NCBI GenBank assembly: GCA_963995505.1
Contig: OZ023192.1
Span: forward strand, 13,313,001-13,377,000
Reading direction: 5' to 3'
Length of the DNA stretch: 64,000 nucleotides
Source of the DNA: Hypericum androsaemum
Lineage: Eukaryota > Streptophyta > Magnoliopsida > Malpighiales > Hypericaceae
Shown here: positions 35,109 through 45,498 of the stretch, one piece after another
How positions within the stretch are numbered: the stretch's first letter is position 1
Layout of the letters: each line of letters starts with the position of its first letter
Notes under the pieces: generated by a model
Told to the model about the DNA's origin: nothing
Databases searched by the model: none
The model's input: the letters and a program-made list of their open reading frames with translations, nothing else
Made by a program: the position numbers and the translations under genes

Positions 35109-35590
35109 CCAATATCAGTACGTACTCAAACCAATATCATTACGTACTCAAACTAATATCAGTACGTACTCAAACCAATATCAGTACGTACTCAAACTAA
35201 TATCACTACGTACTCAAACCAATATCAGTACGTACTCAAACCAATATCATTACGTCTGAAAACTAATATCGGTACAGACTAAAACCAATATCAGTACGTA
35301 CTCAAACCAATATCAGTACGTACTCAAACCAATATCAGTACGTACTCAAACCAATATTATTACGTTTGAAAACCAATATCGGTACAGACTAAAACCAATG
35401 TCAATACGTACTAAAACCAATATCAGTACGTACTCAAACTAATATCAGTACGTAATCAAACCAATATCAGTACGTACTCAAACCAATATCACTACGTACT
35501 CAAACCAATATCAGTACGTACTCAAACCAATATCATTACGTACTCGAACCAATATTATTACAGACTAAAACCAATATCATTACATAAACC
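35109..35590 (+). repeat. 22-bp tandem repeat (ACCAATATCAGTACGTACTCAA)-type minisatellite
   Basis: About 22 head-to-tail copies of a 22-bp unit reading ACCAATATC, AGTACGTAC, TCAA, with point variants. A variant block (TTACGTCTGAAAACTAATATC then GGTACAGAC) occurs twice about 110 bp apart, suggesting duplication of five-unit blocks. Most units contain the self-complementary core GTACGTAC. Related diverged units run on to about 35650. Confidence 0.93.
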
Positions 35591-35654
35591 AAACAAAAGA
35601 GGTCACGAAAACCAATATCACAACTGTAGAAAACCAATATCACTACTGTATTCT

Positions 35655-36055
35655 CCTTCCGTCGTTTCTTCTTCTTCACAGACAGCAAGCGGCGGCGGTG
35701 CTCCCGGCGACGGACGAGCGACGGCGAGCACGTCTCCTCTAGACACGGCGCGGGTTCGTGGGCTCTCTCCCCGAGCTCGCGGAGCTCTCTCTCTCCACGA
35801 GCTCTCTCTCTCTCCTTGACGGCTCCTTCTTCTTCCGCCGAGTTCTCTCTCTCCTCGACGGCGGGATGATGCCGGGCAACAGCGGACGGGACTCGGCCAG
35901 CAGACCCACCGCCAACACCATGGGACCCATTTCCCGGATTCCTGTGCCGGAGGTGGGTGGTTCTTTGGTTGGGGGAGAGAGAGAGGAGAGAGAGAGAGGG
36001 AGAGATTTTTTATTTAGTGAAATAGAGGGTGGGAGAGGAAGAGAGATGGTTGATT
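35655..36055 (+). other. GC-rich exon-like segment, origin unclear
   Basis: A sharp GC island in AT-rich DNA. The CT-rich leader-like part (35650-35860) is followed by ATGATGCCGGGCAACAGC at 35866 and an open stretch ending IPVPE at a GTGGGTGG that looks like a splice donor (about 35950). I do not recognise the peptide (MPGNSGRDSASRP...). It may be a captured first exon or a broken host gene; no downstream exon was found. Confidence 0.35.
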
Positions 36056-36059
36056 TAAC

Positions 36060-37866
36060 CTAATTTTTTGTTCAAAAAGTCAAAAATGTCCCTGATTGAT
36101 TATTGACCATTGGATGTAAAAAAAATATTTTAAAATCAAATCTGACAACTCTAAATCTTGTCCCCACCTATGGACTACTTTTTATTAGTCCCCACTCAAT
36201 CCGTCCTCGGAAAGTTATAGTACGATGCGACCCCCGTCTGCCTAACTATGGGCGCCATAGTTACAATTATTGAGATAGCCAAGAGGCGAGCTGTACCGAG
36301 AGACAAGCATATACCATGGGACCACAAAATAGTACGAATTCGATTTCAATTCACTTAGACTATGTAATGTATTGAGTTCAAAGTTAAAAATCTCATGTTA
36401 ATTAGTACAAGACCGGTGGACTACTATATAAAGATAAAAAATTTATCTACCGTATTAAAATTTTGGATAGAATATGGAGATTTTAACATTCGAATTTAGG
36501 ATCATGTTTAATTCTAATAAAGCAATTTAAAAAAAATGCGATTATGCGTGCCCCAAGTCAAGCCTTAATTAATTGCGCACAGAATTTGTCACGCTTAAAA
36601 GTGTACTCCGCTAATAATCTTATATTTAAATTGCGTTAGATCCTAAAAATTTACTCCACTTATAACATGGAGAACCTCCGGCACGATATACGGGAAATCT
36701 GTTTTCTGATATGCTCAAAGATTGTCTACGGATAACCAACAAAAGAATTAATCGAATTAATTGTGAGCGCGTTATTCTAGTTTGATTATATGTGGAGACC
36801 TTATATAGTAGTATTAAATATTTGTCAATAAAATTTACTTTTCAAACATTCTAGCCAACTGGAATCTGCATTAGTCCAATAGGCCAGATCATTCTGGTAC
36901 AAACAAAAAAAAATTGTCTGCAGCTTATATCGATCTGTTTTTTATATAGGTAAAACTACGTTGTTGATAATTTAATGTGTACTCAAATAAATATATGAAA
37001 GTAACCCCGTACTAACTCTGAAAATTCATTAAAAGAGTAACATCCAGAAGTTTCTTCTTTTTTGGGGTGCAAATCCAGAATTTTCTTTTTAAAGTAGATT
37101 TATATGACCAATCTAAGAGCAGAGCCAAGACGACACCAATAGATGCACGGCGTTATGAGAAAATAGCACCGTACAAACATTATGCAAAAGGCCAATTAGT
37201 CAGTGGCACGATACAGCAGTAAGACTTTGAACTAGCCCTTCAAATTTGTACAATTCGAATTCGAATATGAATTATGAATTGTTCAAATATTATGAATCGC
37301 ATTTGAACAAGTTCCGACTAAGATTTGAATTCAAACAAGGTTTATTAAAATTTTGAACTGTATTTTATCTGTCCAAGGATGAATTCGAATACGAATTATG
37401 AACTACTAAATTTGAATTAATTTTTTTGTTTTTTAAAATTTCAAATTTTTAGAATTGTCTTTCAAAAATTTCCAATTGTATGCTTTTCTTTGAAAATTTT
37501 GGAAAATTTATGGTTTAAGATTAGAGTTAAGAGTTTAGGATTAGGGAAACAGCAATTCTTTGCGGAGCAATTCTCGTTGTCATTTATTGACAACAAGAAT
37601 AGGTGTTATTATACGTTGTTATTTATAATCATCTTTGATTAAACTTCGAATTATACAGATTAATAATTTTTTATACATTATATATATATTTTAAATGTAT
37701 AGAACACTGACATTGACATTAAACTTTGCATATAAACATTCAGGTTGGCTCTAATATTCACCGGGCCGTTACAAGGATCTCGAAAAAGGAAAACAAGTGA
37801 TAAAACAAGATTATATATAGCAACGAAAAAACGAGGGAACAAGTTCGAAATCTCCCTCGTCTAGGA
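36060..37866. other. AT-rich intergenic DNA
   Basis: No gene recognised. It includes one copy of a dispersed AT-rich family (about 37240-37410) and a short hairpin near 37575-37602 (TTGTCA, five-base loop, TGACAA). Confidence 0.4.
37240..37410 (+). repeat. Copy of a dispersed AT-rich family
   Basis: This stretch resembles parts of 41320-41425 and 57850-58020. Common words are GAACTGTATT, GATGAAT, TCGAATACGAATTATGAA and repeated GAATTC-like steps. Boundaries are not defined. Confidence 0.45.
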
Positions 37867-37880
37867 AGAGGACAACCTAC

Positions 37881-40800
37881 TTTTTTTTTTGGTAGAATGG
37901 GAGGGACAAACCACCCCTATATATAAACGAAATGGGCAAAAATAATCTTACTTAGTGCAGAGCCCCCTCTCAATCTCTTATGAAGTTGCGACCGCCGGCC
38001 TCGTCAAAACCCTCTCGCGGGAAAATCAAGTGGGAGAAACCCGTGAGAGGGAATGAGTAACTCGGGAAGGAAAGTCCCCCTTGGCGTTTGGTATGTCACA
38101 AAACTTGGCCATGTACCGTCATCATCTAAATAGTTCCTAGTCAAATGCGTACACCGAGGGAGGCTAATACCTCGCAAGTCATCGATGTAAATCTCAACAC
38201 AGGAAGCTAAGGGGACATAAAAAACAAAATAAGCCAAAGAATCTCCAAAGCATGCTCGGAGAGCGCATCCGCCAGCCGGTTGCCCTCCCGCCAAGTGTGC
38301 TGAACGTCGATCACCCAACCCCTCGTCAATAACTCACGCGCCTTCGAGATCAGCATCGCCAAAGGGTGGGCGCGGTCTACATTCCGTCCCACGCACAGGA
38401 TGGCTAGAGACGAATCAACCTCCACCTGGACTCTCCGGAACCCTCTCTCCCAAGCCAGCTCAAGTCTGAGAACTAGATCCCAGAGCTCCGCAACCAAGGA
38501 GGTGCAACTACCAATGTCCTTGGCAAACTCGCATAACCAAATACCACCTGAATCACGAATAATGCCACCAGCACCGACATGACCGGGTTGCCCATCGAAG
38601 CTCCATCAGTATTGAGTTTGTCGAAGTAATCCGCAGGTCGCTGCCAGAATACTAGGATCTCACGACGGAGGGAAGTGGAGTAATCTGGTCTGCCAGGACA
38701 AGAGCAAACGCCTGTGCTTGTGAGATGATAAAGGAAGGGGGTACCCCGAGGTAGTACAAGGCCTAAAGACAAACTCGTTTGACCATCGTCAGAGCCACCA
38801 GCAAGCAGTAATGAAGGTTGTAGCTCACGGCGGGCCATCAGCGGGGGCAGCAGTGTCGGAGATGTTAGCCCAAAGCCAACGAAGAGGATCCATCTCAGAG
38901 TAGAAATCACATTGTGGCCGTGGGAGAAGGGAACTCCATACCGCCCTGGAGAATCTGCAATCTCGGGCCATGTGAAGCAAGGACTCAGAGCCCCTACCAC
39001 TCCTCGGGTAGGTGTCATCCTCCATAAGGTGTCTCCTCATCCGCTCCACATCGGTCATCAACCTGCAATGGCAAAAGAACCAAGTAAATAATTAAATCCA
39101 CTCAGGAACCCTAAGGGCCCAAATTCGGCCCCAGATCGGATCTACTGGGGCCAGCTCCTCCACTCTTGTACATAGGCTGAAGTCCAAGGCAACCCACCTC
39201 CATGAGAAAGCACATAGTCGGCCAACTAATCAGATGCATCTGCCGGCGATACTGCTGGGAGCCCCAAATAAAATCCCAAACACAGTGATCCATATCCATA
39301 TAAAGGCTAACAGGGAGGAGGTCGGTCTGTATCATGTGAGTCAGAATAGAGGCAAGAACCGAGTGGGCGAGCGTCAGGCGACTTGCCCTGCTCAAAGATC
39401 TCGCCTTCCATCTAGCCATCCAGCCATGAAGCTTTTTTAGAATATAGTGGTACGACTGACGACAGTCTCGTCTGAGGTCCGTAGGGGCACCCAGATACAG
39501 ACCTAAGTCCAAGGTCAGAGAGATACCCATCACATCGCTGAGCTGACTGGCAAGCTCTAGACTGACATTCTGGGAGACCATGAGCTGAGACCCATCTACC
39601 AGCCTGGATCAACTGCTCAATAGCATGAGAGAGTCTCTCCATGCAGAGAATAAATAGGGAGGGAGAAATGGGATCACCCTAACATATTCCACGGGAAAGG
39701 CAGAAAGATTCAGTCTTCCCCCCATTCCAGAGAACACGCATCGAGGTCGTCGTGATGCCCTCTATCACGCACTCAACAAGGGTAACAGGAAGCCCAGCAA
39801 GGAGGAGCGCCTGCCGGAGGAAATTCTAGCTAAGACGATCATCGGCTTTCTCAAGATCAAGCTTGAGGACCATCCAACCCTTCTTGCCTCCCTTACGGGG
39901 CGTCGAGTGGACCACATCTTAGAGAATAACGATGTTGTCTGATATATAGTGGCCCAGAACAAAGATGGAATGCGTCAGACTAACCATAGTATCTAGGAGG
40001 GGCTTCAGCCTGCCCACCAGAATCTTAGTAATGATCTTGTAAAGAACATTACAAAGGCTAATGGGGTGAAACTGGGACAAGATCTCAGGCGTAGGGACTT
40101 TGGGGATAAGGGAGATGAAGGTAGTGTTCAGGTGAGGGAGGAGCCGACCACTCTGAAAAAACTCATGAACCTGGGCACACACAGAATCACCCAGCACCTC
40201 TAGAAGAAAATAGCCTGGTAGCCATCCTCCCCCGGTGATTTGAAAGGCCCCATCTAAAATAAGCCATCCCGAACATCGGCTACAGAGACCAGTGAGGAAG
40301 GTATCATCCAGGGTCAGAAACCCATTCCAAAAAGGAAAGGTCGGGCGACTCATCTCCTCCTCCGAATAAAGGCCCCAAAAATGGTTGAGGGCAAGGGAGT
40401 AGAGAGAATCCTGGTCCTAAAGCCACTCGCCGTCAGGAGAGAGGAGACGACAGACCCGGTTACCATGACGCCGAACAATAGTCGAGGTATGGAAGAAGCG
40501 AGTATTGCGGTCTCTATCTCCAATCCAATATTCCCTAGATTTTTACATCCAGAAGAGCGCCTCCTGATCAAGAATACCTTCGAACTCTCTGTGCAGCCTG
40601 TCCTCCAGACAGAGGAGGCCCCACGTGGTGCCAGCCTCTAAAGACCGCTGGATACCCCCAACCTAGCAGTACATCTATCCTTACGATGGAGGATATACCC
40701 AAACACCTCGCGGTTCCACAGGCATAGATCGGGGATGAGGGACTCGAGAGCACTGATGGCAAGAGACGGCCTCGGCCACTGAGTATCGAGGAAGGGCAAG

Positions 40801-41075
40801 AAGTCAGAATGGAGGAGCCAGTCGGCCTGGAACCAAAATGGCCTCTCCCTCCTACTACGCCCCTCACTCAGGCAGAGCTCAAGGTGGAGACCTCATGCCC
40901 ACGAGCCCTAGTGAACCTTGGTCCCAAAAATCTGACATCAATGAGACCTAAGGTATCAATGTGCTCAGCGAAGCGCATGTCCTGGTCTGAGATGGCCTCT
41001 GAACCCCCTGCCTCTCATCAAGGGACCGCATATCATTAAAGTTTTTCTAAGAATCCAACGTCCAGCGATGGTGGC
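37881..41075 (-). mobile_element. 5'-truncated LINE retrotransposon, 14-bp duplication (minus strand)
   Basis: AGAGGACAACCTAC flanks it at 37867-37880 and 41076-41089. A T-run at 37881-37890 is the minus-strand poly-A. Fragments in order on the minus strand are: the endonuclease C-terminus (FAEHIDTLGLIDVRFLGPRF) near 40980, RT start (QFHPISLCNVLYKIITKILV) near 40060, RT palm/thumb (YLGAPTDLRRDCRQSYHYIL, then GWMARWKARSLSRA) near 39490-39360, a zinc-binding RT remnant near 39030-38880, and RNase H (38497-38207, VQVEVDSSLAIL, then REGNRLADALS). The stretch that should hold the catalytic FADD motif is missing at about 39595, where GRW joins directly to VSQNVSLELA in a shifted frame. The element is inactive. 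Confidence 0.87.
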
Positions 41076-41089
41076 AGAGGACAACCTAC

Positions 41090-41425
41090 CTAATAAGGTC
41101 GTGGCCTATAGCTTGACCATACATAAACTATAAGTTTGAAATAGACATTTCTTCAGGAGCAATTATAATTTGCCATAGCTTCAAGGAGAACACAAATCTT
41201 TGGATTTGATTTGAGCAGTTAGAATAAATCTTGGTCCCAATCTAGCTCGACAAGGGTGTATAATGCCAAAGATACTTGAAGCAAACATTGATATTAGACC
41301 CTTTATTAGACCTGACCATGGTTTGAATTCAAATCGAATTGGTTCAAATTCAAAGTAATAAAAACCTTAAACCGTATTTGATTCATCCAATGATGAATCG
41401 AATACGAATTATGAATCTTAAAAAT
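41090..41425. other. Intergenic spacer between LINE and gypsy nest
   Basis: No gene. The right half (about 41320-41425), rich in GAATTC-like AT words, is a copy of the dispersed family also seen near 37240-37410 and 57850-58020. Confidence 0.4.
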
Positions 41426-42122
41426 TGTTGGGATAAAAATATGCGAGAATGTCGATCGATCTCGTGACGTCCTGGAGTGCTCGTTCTAAGGTCGGCCTAA
41501 CACCATGAGTAACAGGGGTGGGTGAAGCTGAAACTACCAACTAACCTAAACTAAAGATAATAGCCGAAGCTTGAGAGATATGTGTGTATGATTTTTGTCA
41601 TGTCCTCCTGCTCGCTCTTTGCCTTGCTTATACAGAAAAAGAAGACTGCCTCAGCCTTACTCTAGTCGTGGTGTAGTGGGACTCAAAGAGTTCAAGCTCG
41701 TCTCCATCTAATGTTTATCCTTATCTGACCCAAAACTTCCTGAAGCCTTACCCTTATCGGACCCAGACTTTTCTCCAGAAAGCTTATCCAATTTTCTCGC
41801 ACTTCCATCCTTCTCAGAGTCCATCTCTATCTCCTGAGAATCCAAGTGTATCCAGTCTCCTTGGGTCAATCAAATTCTTCCAGAGTCTGCCCTAACTTGG
41901 TCTCCTCGAAACAACCTAGCATCACCCTACCTCATATGAGCTGGGCGCCGCTTTTGACCTTGAGAGACTGGCACCCCACTTGAAGTGAAAGGAAAACTCG
42001 CTCCCCACTTGAGCTAAAGTCAATTGGTGCCGGGCTTGAACACCTTAAATAGGCACCTCATTTGATGCTTTGCCCGGTACCGCGTCTACTTCCAACGGCT
42101 TTTTGATATCATTCCACTCTGA
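41426..42122 (-). repeat. Truncated 3' LTR of the outer gypsy element
   Basis: About 700 bp, similar to 54338-55036 by eye over the whole stretch (landmarks ACTAACCTAAACTAAAGATA and CATCCAGTCTCCTTGGGTC-like). Similarity stops near 42122. Confidence 0.85.
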
Positions 42123-42546
42123 TTTAAATGGACAAGCAGAGTTGAAGGCATGTATTCATGTTGTAAGGTTGGACGAGGGTCGACTACCTCGAATATCATT
42201 CTTCTCATAAGCCATGTGTAAGGCCGAGATCCCGGTTCATCTCGGGCTCAACCAAGTGAGAAGCGTTAACAAGTTCCTTGCTAAACCTTCTTGACTTATC
42301 TTATTTGATGTGTACATTTAATTCCCCGGCCTTTATCAAAGTCGTAAAATACAACTACTAAGATTTTGAAGGAAAATCATGACAAGGCAAAATTTGTCGG
42401 CCTCTAAGGGTCAACATATACAACTTTTATTAATATATAAGTCTTGGGTAGGCTGGATAAAAGTCATATTACAAAATGAACATGTTCGAAGAAAGACTAT
42501 AAAAAGTGACTAAGACTGTATCCGGCCTAGGAGATCATATCCAATC
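42123..42546. other. Outer-element 3' region, no coding identified
   Basis: Unique-looking sequence between the truncated LTR and the last open segment of the outer element. No polypurine tract could be fixed with confidence. Confidence 0.35.
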
Positions 42547-43782
42547 AAAATGAAGAAGCCACTCCTTGAAGATGGTCCTTCACCATAACCTTGGTATCAT
42601 TTAGCTTGTACAAAGCAAGATGAGTGTCACTTATCTTCATTAGCTCCATGAGGTCTTTGCCATCGTCTTCGAAGATACACTCAGCCACTTCGTATTGTGA
42701 CAAAGTGTAGACCCTCAATCGCCTTGTCACCTCTTCTATGGCTCTACTCCTTATAGGTGAGTAAGCTGCAGGGCTTGCCTTTAGGTACAACATTAGCTGG
42801 TTGATTGAAAGAGGGGATCTCTCATTCAACTGAGCTCGCGTATCTGACAATCCGGCACATTTCTCTTATCAGACTTAGGTTCAATTTCCTTAGGCCGGCC
42901 TCCATGAGAATCGGTGTCATGTTATATCTTAGGTCAAGCTAAAAGAGCCTTATGTTCTTCAAGCTGAGCCTTTTCTTTAGCTAGTTGCCTCTCGAGGTCC
43001 CTAGTAATTCATTTTTGAGCTTGGACCTGTCTTTCGAGGCAACGCCTCTGAGTCTTTGTCAAACCTCCGAGTGTAGGTGGTTCAGGTACGAGCCTCCTCT
43101 CTCCTAGTCGATGGAAGATATCTCATCGTTGGTTAGGATCTTCTTGGAGGTCAACCTTGATGCGAGGGTGGTGAACCTTCCACTTGGTTTCTACCACCCT
43201 TGGTAAGAAGTTTTTGGGTGTCCTCAAGGACTGATCCTCTTGACGCCCGCCTTGCCTCCCGAGTATCTCCCTCGGATCACTTTGAGGAAGCTGCCCCCCG
43301 AGTGTCTCTCTCATGTCTCTTTGAGGGCCTTGCCTCCCGAGTGTTTCCCTCAGGTCTTTTTTAGGGCCTTGTCCCCTGAGTATCTCCCTTAGGTCTCTCG
43401 GAGCTCCTTGCCCCCCGAGTATCTCCCTTAGGTCACTTGGAGGATTCTTCCCTCTCCTAGGATCGTCTTGCCTTTTACTCCTCCTGAGGTTAACCATTGC
43501 GATTAGAGTAGTGAAAGAGGCCGTGAGTGGTGACTCATTAGCAAACTTCAACCGGCCATCTTTGATCGCTTGCTGTATTTGGTTGCGAAAGACCACGCAG
43601 TTGGCGGTATTGTGAGACTTGCTCGTGTGCCACTTGTAAAATCTCATTGCCTTCAGCTCCTTCTCGTCCGGGATCTCGTGACCTTTGGGTAGGGTGATTT
43701 TGCCATTCTTGAGCAGGTTGTCAAAGATCTCATCGGCCCTAGTCACATCGAATGAGTACTCCTTCTCGACCTTGTTGAGGCC
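42547..43782 (-). pseudogene. Outer gypsy Gag remnant, downstream part
   Basis: The minus-strand open piece 43782-43123 contains the Gag C-terminal cassette of Tat/Ogre elements: LKAMRFYKWHTSKSHNTANC, VVFRNQIQQAIKDGRLKF, then five 13-residue repeats of the DLREILGGQGPxx type. Its frame is continuous with 52430-52649 across the Athila insertion (the codon phase matches once one copy of AGGCC is discounted). Further left an open stretch, 42850-42545 (SPLSINQLMLYLKASPAAYS...), is not recognised. Stops separate the pieces. Confidence 0.75.
43250..43445 (-). repeat. Five tandem 39-bp units in the outer Gag
   Basis: Each unit encodes 13 residues of the form DLREILGGQGPQR. DNA units begin CTTGCCCCCCGAGTATCTCC or close variants on the plus strand. 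Confidence 0.85.
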
Positions 43783-45353
43783 TGATGAGTGTGAAAATAC
43801 TCTATCATCTATGTATGTTTTAGTGTCAATTTTCCATTGTTTCTAGTATTGTTGTGTGTTATTTATCGTTGTATTGTTATATTTCGTGTTTTGAACGTTC
43901 TAGTATAGTTATTGTGATTTTCATTAGTTTCGTTCATTTTTATTTCTAGGAGGCTTTGTGGTGATGCGGGGAGGATATTGGTGTACTTTGGAGCGCGTCA
44001 ACGACGATCGGATCAGCCTTGAAGAATGGTGCACGATCGGGAAGGCAACGACATTGGGCTAACTGACCTCGAGAGACTTAAATGCCGATAACGTTCGCAT
44101 CCGAAGTCCAATCGAGACGAGTGAGGTGGTTCAGGAAAGAAGACATCCGGGGCTACAACTTTGTTTCTCTGGTCTTCTTCAGATTCGAAGTCTAAGAGGG
44201 TCGAAAATGCGCATGAAGTCGAGCTTTAAATCTGAGGACTCGCCTGACCGAAATTGGCCAAAATTCCGGGACCATTCCGGAATTTGCCAGGACGTTTTCT
44301 TGGCTGCCATCCCACACCATTTTGGCTGGAATTCCACTAACAAATTCCCCATACTCCACTATCTTCCATTGTCTCCCACTACTCCACTTTGTCCCCCATT
44401 ACTTCCACTTTCCCACATATTCCTCCATTCCACTCATTCATTCAACCATTCTCTCTTCCTCCCAACCAAGAAATCCGTGGCTCTCTCCCTCTCTTCCAAC
44501 CAAATCCGTGGCTGCCATTGAAGAGGAGAAGAACCAAAAAACGTGGCCAAGAGGGAAGCATTTGGAGAGGAAGAGTAGAAGGAGCTTGAAGGAAGAGCTA
44601 GGAGGAAGCTCTTGAAGATTCATTGAGCTTTTCCTAAACTCTATCTTTTTTGTTCATGTTTCATTCTCATTGTTCAATGAATGATTTGTGTTGGATGATG
44701 AACATGTGTGAGTAGTTCATTTGTGGGTTAGGTGCCTTGATGGCATCTAACTAGCCTATGGTTTTGTGGGGTTAATATGTTAAGGTTTATGAACTAGTTA
44801 ATGTGTTTAATGCTTAATCTTGATTGATCACCTTGATTATGAACTAAGTTAACACTAATCGCCGGGAGGGGTTAGGATTAACGGACCATTTAACTAGCTA
44901 ACTAGTTGTCTATTGAAGAGGGATCTCTTTAGGTGGTTAGTTGTCCAAAAGATGATGTTGATAATCGGTAGTTAGTTGGATTAGTTGGCTAATTAGTCGC
45001 GGGAGCGCGGTTGGTTCGACTAAGCCTAATTAACTATCGATTTAGACTAATTTGTCACGGGAGCGTTGATTAGTTGCTTAAGGAACATCCGGACCATAAC
45101 ACGAACTTAATATACCCCATATGCCATTTGGTTATTTAGTTGTCATTGGCACCAAGCCCACTCTTTCCTTTATTGTTTACATCTTCTTGTATTTAGTAGT
45201 TGTAGTAACCAATTCGTATTTGGAATTGACACATCCATTTATTATTGTCCCAAACTAGTGATAAAGTCGAGTTTGCGGCCTAGCTTAGTCCTCGTGGGAC
45301 GATAATCCCGTACTTACTCATTATTGCAAGAGGGGTGAAAATCCTTCCTTTCA
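43783..45353 (+). repeat. 5' LTR of the Athila-like element (1571 bp)
   Basis: Nearly identical to 50855-52425. Differences were seen near 44038, 44096, 44132, 44953, 45058 and 45233 (positions approximate). Confidence 0.95.
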
Positions 45354-45355
45354 AT

Positions 45356-45373
45356 TGGCGCCGTTGCCGGGGA
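45356..45373 (+). promoter_or_regulatory. Primer-binding site, tRNA-Asp type
   Basis: TGGCGCCGTTGCCGGGGA two bases after the 5' LTR, the usual Athila/Tat-group primer site. Confidence 0.9.
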
Positions 45374-45498
45374 TTAAGTACTAGACGCTTAATTTGGCTT
45401 ACGAACTTGGATTGGGACACTTATTATTTTTTTTTGTTTACTTGGTTGTTGTTACTTAGTGCCTTTGTTGTTTGTCTTACAAGGTACTTATTTTTCGC

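Noticed and set aside
35109..35590. CRISPR-like array
   Set aside because: Units are directly adjacent 22-bp tandem copies without unique spacers, in a plant nuclear context.
44126..44521. 131-codon frame in the Athila LTR (repeated at 51198-51593)
   Set aside because: It lies in both LTRs, has low-complexity Ser/Pro/His-rich sequence and no known domain; treated as chance in LTR DNA.
45472..45498. Start of the Athila Gag frame upstream of 45499
   Set aside because: This would need a TTG start; the first ATG at 45499 gives the usual short basic Gag N-terminus.
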